DNA of 38,365 bases from Planctomicrobium piriforme (GTDB lineage Bacteria; Planctomycetota; Planctomycetia; Pirellulales; UBA1268). Below are positions 16,335 to 24,796 of this stretch, one piece after another; positions within the stretch are counted from its first letter, which is position 1; each line of letters starts with the position of its first letter. A program made the position numbers and the translations under genes. Below the pieces are notes generated by a model. The model saw nothing but the letters and a program-made list of their open reading frames with translations. It searched no databases and was not told the origin of the DNA. Location of the stretch: contig CAMBUD010000016.1 in the NCBI GenBank assembly GCA_945871035.1, positions 1-38,365 of the forward strand, read 5' to 3'.

Positions 16335-17405
16335 TCAGACTGCCACTTTTTGCTCGAGGCGGGCCAGACCGGCAGCGCCAATGCAGCCCGCTAAACCCCC
16401 CAAGCTGGCAAAGCAGAGGACTGTCGAGGCCGCTAAAATAGGCAGAGCGCGGCTGCGCACTTCGGTACGGATCCGCTCAATAAACGCACTGCCGATGGGC
16501 GAGGCTTCGCCGCCAAACGTCATGGCACCGCCGAGCACAACCGCAGCCGGATCGATGGTGTGCATGAGCGTGACGATGCCGATCCCGAGCCAGCGGGCAG
16601 TTTCCAGCACAAGCAAGAGCGCCACACCATCACCTGCCTCTGCTGCACGGGCAACCAGAATGGGGGTCATCGCTTCACCGGCCGCAATGGCCTCGGCAAG
16701 TGGACCGGTCGGAGATTGTCCGCCGCTGATGTTTCCCAAAGCGAGCGTTTCACTGGCCCGCAGGATGAGGGCCGTGGCACTGGCATAGGCCTCCAGATGG
16801 CCCCGCTTGCCGCAGGGGCAAAGCCGGGCGGTCTCGGCGGAATCAACAATGATGTGGCCACACTCTGAGCCATTGCTGTGGGCGCCCTCGACCGACACAT
16901 TGCCGATGATGATGCCGCCCCCAACACCCGTGCCGAGCGTGAGCAATACCAGGCTCGAAAAAGACCGCGCCGATCCGACCCAGAACTCACCGTAAGCCGC
17001 GGCATTGCCATCATTGGCATACGTGATCGCGTGACCGCAATGGGCCGCCACTCGATCGCGGATGGGAAAATGATCCCAGCCCGGAAGATTGCCAGCCTTG
17101 AGGATGACCCCAGCTTTCAAATCGAGTGGTCCGGGCGTGCCGAGACCGACCCGGGCAATGTCGTTGGCATGGATGCCGACCATGTCTGTCAGCAGATGCA
17201 CTGCCTGACCCATGCGCTGCGCCGCCTGCTCTGGGCCACGCGCAGCGTGTGTGGGCTCAGTGTGAAAGGCCAGCATTCGCCCCTGGTCATCGACGATGGC
17301 AGCCTTGATGTGAGTGCCACCGAGATCGATGCCGGCATAGAAGGGCCGCTGCGCCTGTGCCACAGGCAACCAGTCGGATCGATCGCTCATAGAGTCAATA
17401 TCCAA
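16335..17405 (-). CDS. ROK-family sugar kinase (glucokinase-like)
   Basis: The 356-aa protein has the ROK ATP-binding motif YAGIDLGGTHIKAAIVDD, the substrate loop YANDGNAAAYGEFWVG, the phosphate motif LTLGTGVGGGIIIG and a zinc-site region. The zinc site is CGHIIVD followed by LCPCGKRGHLEAYAS. The third Cys of the usual CxCGxxGCxE signature is His here, so the zinc is probably held by a different ligand set. Family members phosphorylate glucose, ManNAc, fructose or similar sugars; some are repressors, but no helix-turn-helix is present here, so a kinase is likely. Starts at 17405 (ATG) and 17390 (ATG) are both possible. It lies 11 nt after the cytochrome c peroxidase gene. Confidence 0.9.
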   Translation of the reverse strand: MDIDSMSDRSDWLPVAQAQRPFYAGIDLGGTHIKAAIVDDQGRMLAFHTEPTHAARGPEQAAQRMGQAVHLLTDMVGIHANDIARVGLGTPGPLDLKAGVILKAGNLPGWDHFPIRDRVAAHCGHAITYANDGNAAAYGEFWVGSARSFSSLVLLTLGTGVGGGIIIGNVSVEGAHSNGSECGHIIVDSAETARLCPCGKRGHLEAYASATALILRASETLALGNISGGQSPTGPLAEAIAAGEAMTPILVARAAEAGDGVALLLVLETARWLGIGIVTLMHTIDPAAVVLGGAMTFGGEASPIGSAFIERIRTEVRSRALPILAASTVLCFASLGGLAGCIGAAGLARLEQKVAV

Positions 17406-17416
17406 CGCGTGAAAAA

Positions 17417-19030
17417 TTAGTTGTCGGTGGGCAAGCGGTCCACCGCAACCGAAGGTGTCTGTCCCGTACAGGCTTTCATGAACGCCACTAGGTCAGATTT
17501 TTCTTCAGGAGTCAACTTGAGTGGCCGGATTTTATCACTCAGATTGGGATTTGGATGGCCGCCCTTGTCGTACCACTCAACCACTTCTTCCAGCGTGGCG
17601 ATTGAACCATCGTGCATGTAGGGGGCCGTCAGCGTCACATTGCGAACGGTTGGGGTTTTGAATGCGCCCTTATCGAGAGCATCTTGGGTCACAGTAAACC
17701 GGCCCAGATCGGCAGCGGGCTTGTCCATCCCGATGCCAATATTGTGGTAGCGTTCATCGGCAAGATTGGCCCCAACGTGGCAGGCCGTGCAGTTACCCTT
17801 TGCGGTAAAAAATATTTCCCGGCCCCGCAGCGCGTCAGCTGAAAGTGGTTGGGCGGCAACGCTGGCCTGCGCGGCTGCAAAACGAGCCGATAGTTCGGGA
17901 TCCTCTGCGATGTCATCGGCATCGAGGGCCGCGAAGCTGCGCAATTGTTCGTTAAAGTCGTAGGGCGACGGTGCCGTGACGAGCACGCGTTCAAAGGCGG
18001 CAATGGCCTGCGCAATGCCATCGATTGTGAGGCTGCCAAAGATGGCATCGAATTGTCGCTTGTAAACCGGTATGGCTTGGAGGCGTTTCACGACACCCTC
18101 ATGCGTAAAGCCCATCTCGATTGGATTAGCAATCGGTCCCACGGCTTGCGCCTCAAGCGAATCGGCGCGTCCGTCCCAAAATTGTGCGCCGGAGAGAATG
18201 CGGTTGAAAGAGACGGGTGAATGACGATTGCCAAGTTGGCCACGGATACCAACGCCTGTTTTGGTATGCGCCGAATAGCCCTCGGTGGGATTGTGGCAGC
18301 TGGCACAACTCACGGTTGAGTCGGCCGATAGACGGGTGTCGAAGTAGAGCTGTCGCCCCAGTTCAATTTTGGCTCGCGTCAACGGATTGCGTTCCAGACC
18401 TTGTATCTGCCCGGCCCCCTGCGAGAGCCCCAGCGGTAAAACGGGCTCGAGCACGAGAGAGTTTTTAGGATGAGCCAGCCACTCATCGACCTGCTCCAGC
18501 GTGAGTGCTCCGCTTCCCGGCACACCGGCTGTTAAGGCGGGCTCGCCCAGTGCCACCCGCTCTTGTGCCCGATCGCCAACAGTCGCCACACGTGCGGCCG
18601 CCTGAGGTGCTGCGCTGCTGGCAGCATCCGGCGCAGCAGCACCGTCAACCTTTGGCAGGCTTTCCGCGCCGGTCTTTTCTGTAGCGTCCGCATCGGTGTT
18701 TTTAAGAGGCTCGATTGTTTTAGCCGCTTCGTTGATCGCCTCATCAGCATCGGCTTTTGCTTTATCAGCTGCCTGTTTCGTTGCCGATACGTCGTCGTCA
18801 ATCACGTTTGTGGCAGTGTCAACACCGGCCGGTGCCTTGCCGCCGTCAGCAGGAATGACCTCAATGGTTTCTATTTCAACGACCTCTCCGCTGGGGCCAT
18901 TGGCGTTTGGAGGTCCAGACGGAGCGCAGCCGCAAAGGGTAACCACAAGCAGGAAACACCAAAGAAAAAGCACCAGTGGGCCGCTGTGAACGGTCACCAG
19001 TTTGAGAGGCAGTGTGAATTGAGATGGCAC
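17417..19030 (-). CDS. Di-haem cytochrome c peroxidase/MauG-like lipoprotein
   Basis: The 537-aa protein has a lipoprotein signal ending in LCGC (lipid-bearing Cys35). A spacer of about 130 residues follows, rich in Ala, Asp, Glu and Lys. From about residue 170 it is a bacterial di-haem peroxidase: haem motif CASCH (242-246) in SADSTVSCASCHNP, then NRHSPVSFNRI and QFWDGRADSLEAQAVGPI, and the second haem motif CTACH (414-418). KTPTVRNVTLTAPYMHDGS carries a possible Met axial ligand. The fold reduces peroxide or oxidises partners; the partner is unknown. The start is GTG at 19030, supported by AAGGAG 8 nt upstream. The long acidic linker suggests a catalytic domain held away from the membrane. 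The ROK gene follows after 11 nt. Confidence 0.92.
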   Translation of the reverse strand: MPSQFTLPLKLVTVHSGPLVLFLWCFLLVVTLCGCAPSGPPNANGPSGEVVEIETIEVIPADGGKAPAGVDTATNVIDDDVSATKQAADKAKADADEAINEAAKTIEPLKNTDADATEKTGAESLPKVDGAAAPDAASSAAPQAAARVATVGDRAQERVALGEPALTAGVPGSGALTLEQVDEWLAHPKNSLVLEPVLPLGLSQGAGQIQGLERNPLTRAKIELGRQLYFDTRLSADSTVSCASCHNPTEGYSAHTKTGVGIRGQLGNRHSPVSFNRILSGAQFWDGRADSLEAQAVGPIANPIEMGFTHEGVVKRLQAIPVYKRQFDAIFGSLTIDGIAQAIAAFERVLVTAPSPYDFNEQLRSFAALDADDIAEDPELSARFAAAQASVAAQPLSADALRGREIFFTAKGNCTACHVGANLADERYHNIGIGMDKPAADLGRFTVTQDALDKGAFKTPTVRNVTLTAPYMHDGSIATLEEVVEWYDKGGHPNPNLSDKIRPLKLTPEEKSDLVAFMKACTGQTPSVAVDRLPTDN

Positions 19031-19038
19031 GGAACCGA

Positions 19039-19044
19039 CTCCTT
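19039..19044 (-). promoter_or_regulatory. Shine-Dalgarno for cytochrome c peroxidase gene
   Basis: AAGGAG on the minus strand, 8 nt before GTG at 19030. It is one of the few strong Shine-Dalgarno motifs in the window and decides the GTG start. Confidence 0.75.
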
Positions 19045-19076
19045 TTCAGCAATGAGACAGGGAAAGCAATGCAGAG

Positions 19077-19111
19077 CCATGACCCATGACCCATGATCCA
19101 TGACCCATGAC
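19077..19111 (+). repeat. 7-nt tandem repeat, five units, upstream of peroxidase gene
   Basis: Five copies of CCATGAC (the third ends in T) lie 47-81 nt upstream of the peroxidase GTG. On the minus strand, which is the mRNA sense, each unit contains ATG. A 7-nt unit shifts frame with each copy. Confidence 0.92.
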
Positions 19112-19240
19112 CCTCACGGCACACGCTCTGCCAGACATCTTAGGCGTTTTTTCGGTCCGACAAAACGCAAGTATTTATAGTGGCACGTTCGGCAGGGATG
19201 GGGGGCCCGCAGGTCAGGCTGAACGCTGAAAGCAGCGTGC

Positions 19241-19735
19241 TTAACACTTCGCTATGTCGGCTGTGGCGAGCCATTCCAGCTCACCTGGATGGCCTGGGCC
19301 ATCGTCCAGACAGATCGACGCCACGGCACCTTTTTGCATGCGGACAGCCGAAGAACCGTCGCCGATGGTGAGCGCTACCAACCGTCCTACGCAGGGCATG
19401 TGTCCGACCCAAGCCACGCGTTTGGCGTCTTGCTCGATCGTCCACTCCACGAGATGTTGCCAATTAGCAGGGGGAGCGAGGGCTTCGATGATGGCCACCG
19501 GCGGTGAGTTGGTGAGCACAGTGGCCATGATCTCCGCTGTCTGCCGCGCCCGCACCAGCGGACTGGTTGCCACACAATCGATCTGCATGCCGGCGGCCTG
19601 TAAGCGTTCAACAAATTTTGCAAATCGCTTACACCCCTTTTTTGTCAACGGCCGTGCAGCGTCGGTTTGACCGTCAACCGCGTCCTCGGCCCAAGCGTGT
19701 CGCACGATGTAGAGATGAGTGGTGAGTGTGGACAT
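19241..19735 (-). CDS. SixA-like histidine phosphatase
   Basis: The 164-aa protein belongs to the short histidine phosphatase family. The catalytic RHG-type motif is LYIVRHAWAEDA, with the second Arg region in VATSPLVRARQTAEIMA and the second His in AWVGHMPCVGRLV. Its length and the A-W-A-E sequence after the RH match SixA, which removes phosphate from histidine phosphotransfer domains; other small-molecule or protein substrates are equally possible. The ATG at 19735 begins MSTLTTHLYIVRH; the frame is open to 19906, but that extra part overlaps the upstream gene. It lies 38 nt downstream of the RNase HII-like gene. Confidence 0.88.
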   Translation of the reverse strand: MSTLTTHLYIVRHAWAEDAVDGQTDAARPLTKKGCKRFAKFVERLQAAGMQIDCVATSPLVRARQTAEIMATVLTNSPPVAIIEALAPPANWQHLVEWTIEQDAKRVAWVGHMPCVGRLVALTIGDGSSAVRMQKGAVASICLDDGPGHPGELEWLATADIAKC

Positions 19736-19773
19736 AGTACCGATTGTGCTTGCTGCCGGTACAACCGGCAAGT

Positions 19774-20733
19774 TCAAACGCTGCGCCACAACTGTTCCGC
19801 AGATATTCCCAACGATTGGATCGTGTCCTGCGCGTCTCGACGCCAGCGTTTGGCGTCGAGAGGATAGCCAGCCGTTGGACGCAGGCCCGGCACGTGTGAC
19901 GACCAAAAGGCGTTAAAGGCCCACATGGAGATCTCGCGCAGGTATTTGGCTGTCATGCTTGCCAACGCTACCGGCACACGCGATTCGCCGGCAACGCAAA
20001 ACTCGATCCGTCCGGTGCTGCCGGGTAGGGCGTAGACCGAACGCGTGGCTGTTTCCTCCAGCGGCTGGATGAGCGGAGTGTCGAACGAACGGGCCACCAG
20101 CGCCGCATAGCTCTTGCGGCCACCGTGACGGTCGCACCACACCAGGACCGGCTCGGTAGGAGCGAAAGTGCGCAGAGCAGCTGCTAGTTCGAGCGTGGTG
20201 CGGGAGAGAATGTCAGATTTATTGAGGCCCGTCGCTAACAGTAAGTTGAAAGCCTGCGGCTGAATCGTGCGGCAGGCCATGCGCAGCAGCGACACACCTT
20301 CGTTCGCCAGAGTGTCGCGCACAATCGTGGCCACAGCGTGGCAATCCTGCGACTGGGCTGTGCGTGGCAACGAAAGTGAATCCAAAACAAGAGTCTCCGG
20401 CGCGATTGAGTCGCTCTGCGCAATGCCAAGCGCGGCGGCGAGTTGCTGCCAGTTGGTCGGCACCGCATCGCTTGCCACTACGAGGCCGGCGAGCACGCCC
20501 CGTTCCAGCGCTCCAAATCCCGCACCGGCGCGATACACGAGCTTTGAATCGGCCCACAATGGGCCGGACAGGGCCGGTCTGGGGACTGCTGCCAACGCTG
20601 CGGCAATCGATCGGCTCAGCACCACTTCGGCATCGTGAATCTCTGCAGCCACTCGATACACCGAGGCCGCCACCACCAACGGCCCGAGGTTGGGCCCGTA
20701 GCCTGCCTCGTCGGTGCCGATCACAAGCGTCAT
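19774..20733 (-). CDS. Divergent RNase HII-like protein
   Basis: The 319-aa protein begins MTLVIGTDEAGYGPNLGPLV, close to the RNase HII motif DEAGRGPLAGPVV, with Asp8 and Glu9 at catalytic positions. The DSK motif follows in LWADSKLVYRAG (Asp62). A third Asp lies in VLVWCDRHGG (Asp201), and ALASMTAKYLREISMW matches the fourth RNase HII motif (ASI-AK-RD). RNase HII is usually about 200-230 aa; this protein has about 100 extra residues, mostly between the second and third motifs. RNase HII cuts RNA in RNA-DNA hybrids; whether this one does is unknown, and it may be a paralogue with another nucleic acid target. The start overlaps the SpoU stop (TGATG), so translation is probably coupled. Confidence 0.75.
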   Translation of the reverse strand: MTLVIGTDEAGYGPNLGPLVVAASVYRVAAEIHDAEVVLSRSIAAALAAVPRPALSGPLWADSKLVYRAGAGFGALERGVLAGLVVASDAVPTNWQQLAAALGIAQSDSIAPETLVLDSLSLPRTAQSQDCHAVATIVRDTLANEGVSLLRMACRTIQPQAFNLLLATGLNKSDILSRTTLELAAALRTFAPTEPVLVWCDRHGGRKSYAALVARSFDTPLIQPLEETATRSVYALPGSTGRIEFCVAGESRVPVALASMTAKYLREISMWAFNAFWSSHVPGLRPTAGYPLDAKRWRRDAQDTIQSLGISAEQLWRSV

Positions 20734-21272
20734 CACAATTCCCTGTTAGCAGTCGGAGCCAATCCCGCTGACCGGAGCGGAAACTGCCGACAGTATTCGT
20801 AGATGGCAATGGCTGCCGAGGTGGCAGCGTTGAGACTGTGCGGCATTCCGGCCATGGAAATTTCAGCAACGCGGTCGATTTTTGTAAGCACGTCTGCTTC
20901 GAGTCCAGCGCGTTCGTTGCCAATCACGAGTACCGTTTTTGGCAGAAAGGAAAAGTTGAAGAGTGATTCGGAGTGGGTCGTCTGTTCCAGAGCCACCAAC
21001 TGAAACCCCTCGCTGCGGAGCCTGTCGAGGAGTGGCGGTAGGCTGCGATGAATCGACAAATCGACCGATTCGGCCCCATCGCGTGCGATGCGGCTGTGCA
21101 GCCGGGCCGCGCCGCAGGCGATGACGCGGCGGATGCCAAAACAGCCGCAGGTGCGTACGATGTGCGAAAGGTTGACGTGGCTGCGTAACGGCGCACAGGC
21201 CACAATCAATTCGCGCGGTGCCACGAGCACCTCAGGAGGCTTGTGGCGAATGTGCTCAAAGCGATCGTTCAT
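20733..21272 (-). CDS. SpoU/TrmH-family RNA 2'-O-methyltransferase
   Basis: The 179-aa protein has the SPOUT knot motifs: NLSHIVRTCGCFGIRRVIACG (N-terminal RNA-binding and motif 1), VLVIGNERAGLEADVL (motif 2) and VAEISMAGMPHSLNAATSAA (motif 3), the SAM-binding knot. Family members methylate ribose 2'-OH in tRNA or 23S rRNA. The target base cannot be read from the sequence; the short length fits TrmH or TrmL-like proteins. The ATG at 21272 (MNDRFEHIRH) is preferred to the frame opening at 21365, whose first 31 residues are basic and overlap the divergent gene. The stop overlaps the start of the RNase HII-like gene by one base, which suggests linked RNA-related roles. Confidence 0.88.
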   Translation of the reverse strand: MNDRFEHIRHKPPEVLVAPRELIVACAPLRSHVNLSHIVRTCGCFGIRRVIACGAARLHSRIARDGAESVDLSIHRSLPPLLDRLRSEGFQLVALEQTTHSESLFNFSFLPKTVLVIGNERAGLEADVLTKIDRVAEISMAGMPHSLNAATSAAIAIYEYCRQFPLRSAGLAPTANREL

Positions 21273-21984
21273 GGGTTGTGCTGCCAAACCATTGGCAGGG
21301 ATCAAAAAAAAGTTTTTCGGCGGCCGCCGGTGGCCCACGGCACGGGCTTTTAAAAAGCTCCGCACCGCCGGCTCATTCTCCGTTGATTATGCACCGGCTG
21401 GAATCCATCCGATTTGTCCGCTGGTTGGAGCGCTTTTATGGGCGTTGGGCTGCGGCATTCAGCCCGCCCCCCACCTGCCGCCTCCCGTCGCTGCGCCAGC
21501 CGTCACCATCCAATTGGTCGACCACAAGGCTCTTGTAAAGTTGATCGCCGCCCAGCGCGGCAAGGTCGTGGTGCTCGACTGCTGGAGCACGTCTTGCCCG
21601 CCGTGCGTGAAAGATTTTCCCCGGTTGGTTGCGCTCCAGAAAAAATGGGGCCCGGCCGTGGTGTGCCTATCGCTCTCCTTCGATTACGAAGGCATCGGCA
21701 CTCCCGAGGAAGCACTGCCGCGCGTGCAGACATTTTTAACGACCGTCGGCGCCGAGCAACTGATCAATCTCCTCAGCCATCAGGACGCCGACACACTCTA
21801 CCGCCAACTCGATTTAGTCAGCGTTCCGGCGATCTACGTGTACAGGGCCGATGGCACTCTGGCACAGCGTTTCGACGAGGACGACGCTGCCAAACGGCTC
21901 GGCCGCCCATTTCACTATGGCGACGTGGAGGAGGTCGTGCAATCGTTGCTTTCCTCGCTGACGCAGCCTGCGATTGCGCGTTAG
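21271..21984 (+). CDS. Thioredoxin/TlpA-like lipoprotein, start unresolved
   Basis: The conserved part has a thioredoxin fold: VVVLDCWSTSCPPCVKDFP carries the CPPC redox site, and VSVPAIYVYRADGTLAQRF contains the cis-Pro. A hydrophobic segment ending LLWALGCG looks like a lipobox, so the protein is probably a periplasm-facing lipoprotein. The start is unclear. In this frame the nearest ATG (21271) adds about 50 residues, is antisense to the SpoU start and gives no normal signal peptide. An ATG at 21389 in the +1 frame encodes MHRLESIRFVR, which would make a good lipoprotein n-region if one base were added near 21415-21421. Family members reduce disulfides, for example during cytochrome c maturation, which fits the many c-type cytochromes here. 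Confidence 0.7.
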   Translation: MGCAAKPLAGIKKKFFGGRRWPTARAFKKLRTAGSFSVDYAPAGIHPICPLVGALLWALGCGIQPAPHLPPPVAAPAVTIQLVDHKALVKLIAAQRGKVVVLDCWSTSCPPCVKDFPRLVALQKKWGPAVVCLSLSFDYEGIGTPEEALPRVQTFLTTVGAEQLINLLSHQDADTLYRQLDLVSVPAIYVYRADGTLAQRFDEDDAAKRLGRPFHYGDVEEVVQSLLSSLTQPAIAR

Positions 21985-22080
21985 AATCCTGGCCAGTGCG
22001 TTGGCGGCTCCGACAGGCTACTCTCTAGGCACAGCAGCAGTCTTTCCGTTGGGGCATACTTTTTATGAGACTCGTTTGAC

Positions 22081-23958
22081 ATGAACGTGGGAAAACAACG
22101 CAGCGGTCCGGCAGGGCGGTCGGTGATGGCCCTCAGTAGCAATGGGTACAAGCCCCAGCCGGGCGATGTTGTCAAAAGTCCCTTGGGCTACGGTCGCGAA
22201 ACAGTCGAGTCGATCGTGGTGGCCTTTACGCTGGCGCTGCTCTTTCGCGCGTTTGAAGCGGAGGCCTTTGTGATTCCGACGGGATCGATGGCGCCGACTC
22301 TTATGGGTCGCCACAAGGATGTGGTTTGCGAGAAGTGCGACCGCGATTACCGTGTCGGCTGCAGCGCCGAAGAAGACGATCAGTCGCAGAGCCTGCGCAG
22401 CCAACAATCGCAGCTCACGCGTGAATTGGCAGACCTGCGAACGCAGGCCAAAAACGCACAAAGCCCCCAGCAGCGTGAGGCAGCCCAGCGGCGGGTTGAG
22501 ATTTTAGAGAGCGATCGCGGTCCGCTCGCCCAGATTCGCACCCGTTTGGGAAGCAAGCTTGTGCCGGCCACCCGCTGTCCCAGTTGTGGCTATGCGATGC
22601 GGCTTATAGAGGATGCCAAGGGGGTGGATCAGCCACTGCATTACCTCCCGCAATACCCCTCCTTTAATGGCGACCGCATTCTTGTCAATAAATTTATCTA
22701 CGATTTTGTTGAACCCAACCGCTGGGACGTTGTCGTTTTCAGGTATCCCGAGGATGCAAAAACCAATTACATCAAACGGCTGATCGGGCTCCCCAACGAA
22801 ACGGTTTCAATTGTTGGCGGTGACATCTGGACGAGCCAAAACGCCGAGCCGCCCCGCATCGCACGCAAGCCAGTCACCCAGTTGCTGGCAATGCTGCAAT
22901 GCGTTTTTGATAGCCGCTATCTTTCCCCAGAACTGCATCAGGCCGGCTGGCCTCTGGGCTGGATTCCTTGGTCGCCGCCAGCGGAATCGGCCACGGGTCG
23001 CTGGACGACTGCGGACAGCGGCCGGTCGTTTGCCTGCTCGCCAGCAGCAGAGGCCGCAACGCTGCGTTACCGGCATTTTTTCCCGACCGCCCAAGATTGG
23101 GAGGCCGTGAATGCTGTGCTCAAAAAAGAACCGGCGGGCGCCCTGCCGTTTTCAACAGAGATTCAGCCAGCCCTCATCGATGATTTTCAGCCCTACAACG
23201 CACTCGCCACGCGCTCGCACTGGGTAGGGGATTTAGCTGTGGAGATGCAACTCGAAAATCGGTCGGCAGCCGGCACGTTCAGCATCGATCTTGTCGAAGC
23301 GGGTCAGGCGCACCGGTGCACGATCGATCTGGCGATCGGTGCTGTGCAGTTGGCCATCGCCGGTCAACCGGCCGAAGATAGCCCCCAGGCCCGCACGCCG
23401 CTGCACGGTCTGGGATCGTGGCGGATTCTATTTGCAAACGTTGACGATGAATTATCGCTCTTCATTGATGGAGTGAAGGTGGAGTTTGACCGCCCCACCG
23501 CTTGGAGTCGGTCGATTGAATCGGCCCAGGCCATTCGGCCGACTGAGGTGGCAATCGCGCCTGGCACAATGCAGTCGAGTGATCTTTCACCGGTCGGCGT
23601 GACGGCTGTTGGAGCCGACCTGCGAATCGATACCATGCGCGTGCTGCGAGACATTTTTTACATAGGAGCGCACGACATTGGCGCGCGGCCGGGCGAGTTG
23701 ATCGAACGGCAGCTATTGGAGTTTCCGCTCGAAGAAGATCAGTTCTTCGTACTCGGCGATAACTCAGCAGCCAGCAAGGATAGTCGCCTCTGGGTGGAAG
23801 GCTACCACGTCAACCGAGAGTTACTGGTCGGTAAGGCCCTCGTGATTTTTTGGCCGCATGCAGTGCCAGCACAGTGGAGTATTCCGCTGACAATTGGCGG
23901 TTCCCAAGTGCGATTGCCAGCATGGCCAAACTTCGCGAGGATGGGCTACGTGCGTTAG
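22081..23958 (+). CDS. lepB: Signal peptidase I, enlarged
   Basis: The 625-aa protein is about twice the usual size. A transmembrane segment (about residues 42-60) is followed by the Ser box VIPTGSMAPTL (Ser69) and the Lys box TNYIKRLIGLPNE (Lys232), the catalytic dyad. The last box, FFVLGDNSAASKDSRLW, is at 556-571. Between the Ser and Lys boxes are two CxxC pairs (83/86 and 166/169), separated by a Gln/Arg/Glu-rich coiled coil (about 101-150). Together these look like a zinc ribbon split by a hairpin. A second insert of about 300 residues lies between the Lys box and the GDN box; its part at about 383-525 resembles a concanavalin/LamG beta-sandwich (GSWRILFANVDDELSLFIDG). The enzyme removes signal peptides at the membrane. 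The inserts may widen or restrict substrates, which is inference. Confidence 0.93.
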   Translation: MNVGKQRSGPAGRSVMALSSNGYKPQPGDVVKSPLGYGRETVESIVVAFTLALLFRAFEAEAFVIPTGSMAPTLMGRHKDVVCEKCDRDYRVGCSAEEDDQSQSLRSQQSQLTRELADLRTQAKNAQSPQQREAAQRRVEILESDRGPLAQIRTRLGSKLVPATRCPSCGYAMRLIEDAKGVDQPLHYLPQYPSFNGDRILVNKFIYDFVEPNRWDVVVFRYPEDAKTNYIKRLIGLPNETVSIVGGDIWTSQNAEPPRIARKPVTQLLAMLQCVFDSRYLSPELHQAGWPLGWIPWSPPAESATGRWTTADSGRSFACSPAAEAATLRYRHFFPTAQDWEAVNAVLKKEPAGALPFSTEIQPALIDDFQPYNALATRSHWVGDLAVEMQLENRSAAGTFSIDLVEAGQAHRCTIDLAIGAVQLAIAGQPAEDSPQARTPLHGLGSWRILFANVDDELSLFIDGVKVEFDRPTAWSRSIESAQAIRPTEVAIAPGTMQSSDLSPVGVTAVGADLRIDTMRVLRDIFYIGAHDIGARPGELIERQLLEFPLEEDQFFVLGDNSAASKDSRLWVEGYHVNRELLVGKALVIFWPHAVPAQWSIPLTIGGSQVRLPAWPNFARMGYVR

Positions 23959-24026
23959 GCCAACGGCCACGGCCGGATCGATTGTCACCGGCAGTTTTTC
24001 GGCAGCAGGACTCTAGGGAAGCGCAG

Positions 24027-24761
24027 ATGCCGCTCTTATCTGTTCAAGGTCTGGTTAAAAATTACGGTCGCCGTCGCGTTGTAGACGGGGTCGATTTTAC
24101 AGTCGATACCGGCGAGATCGTCGGGTTGCTGGGGCCCAACGGTGCCGGCAAGACAACCAGCTTTCGTATGACATGCGGGATGGTGCTGCCCGATTCTGGC
24201 AAGGTGCTGCTCGACGACGAAGAGATCACGCATTGGCCGATGTTCAAGCGAGCGCGGGACGGCGGCATGGGGTATCTTGCCCAGGAACAAAGCGTGTTTC
24301 GCAAGCTGACAGTCGAGCAGAATCTGCTGGCAATCATGGAACTCGTCGGCATGGATCGCAAGGAGCGCCGCCGCCGCTGCGAAGAACTGCTCGAGCAATT
24401 TGACATCGCTAGGATCCGCCGGTCGAAGGCACATTACATTTCTGGTGGTGAAAAAAGGCGGCTTGAGATCGCACGCTGTCTCGTTACCGAGCCACGCATT
24501 ATTCTGCTCGATGAACCGTTCACCGGCATCGACCCGGTCACGATCCACTCAATTCAGAAGATCATTGTCGGTCTCCGCGACGACGGCATCTCGATTCTGA
24601 TCACAGACCACCGCGAACGCGAGACGCTGGCCATCACCGACCGCAGTTACGTGATTCGTGCTGGCAAGGTGCTCTGCCACGGCACAGCGCAGGAAGTGCT
24701 TTCTAATCCCGATGCCAAGAAGTATTACTTTGGCGAGAGTGCGGGCGTAGAAGCGGCCTAA
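24027..24761 (+). CDS. lptB: LPS export ABC transporter ATPase LptB
   Basis: LptB is the cytoplasmic ATPase of the LptB2FGC complex, which pulls LPS from the inner membrane toward the outer membrane. The protein is 244 aa. It has Walker A GPNGAGKTTSF, Q-loop region YLAQEQSVFRKLTVEQN, signature YISGGEKRRLEIAR, Walker B IILLDEPFTGIDP and H-loop ILITDH. The stretch FRKLTVEQNLLAI and the DHRERETLAITDRSYV end are typical of LptB. The ATG at 24027 starts MPLLSVQGLVKNY; the frame is open upstream inside lepB. It lies 68 nt after lepB and may be co-transcribed. LpxD and LpxI, encoded at the left end of the window, make its cargo. Confidence 0.94.
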   Translation: MPLLSVQGLVKNYGRRRVVDGVDFTVDTGEIVGLLGPNGAGKTTSFRMTCGMVLPDSGKVLLDDEEITHWPMFKRARDGGMGYLAQEQSVFRKLTVEQNLLAIMELVGMDRKERRRRCEELLEQFDIARIRRSKAHYISGGEKRRLEIARCLVTEPRIILLDEPFTGIDPVTIHSIQKIIVGLRDDGISILITDHRERETLAITDRSYVIRAGKVLCHGTAQEVLSNPDAKKYYFGESAGVEAA

Positions 24762-24796
24762 ATCCGACGAGCAGAGTCGAGGGAATCCAGCCGCGG

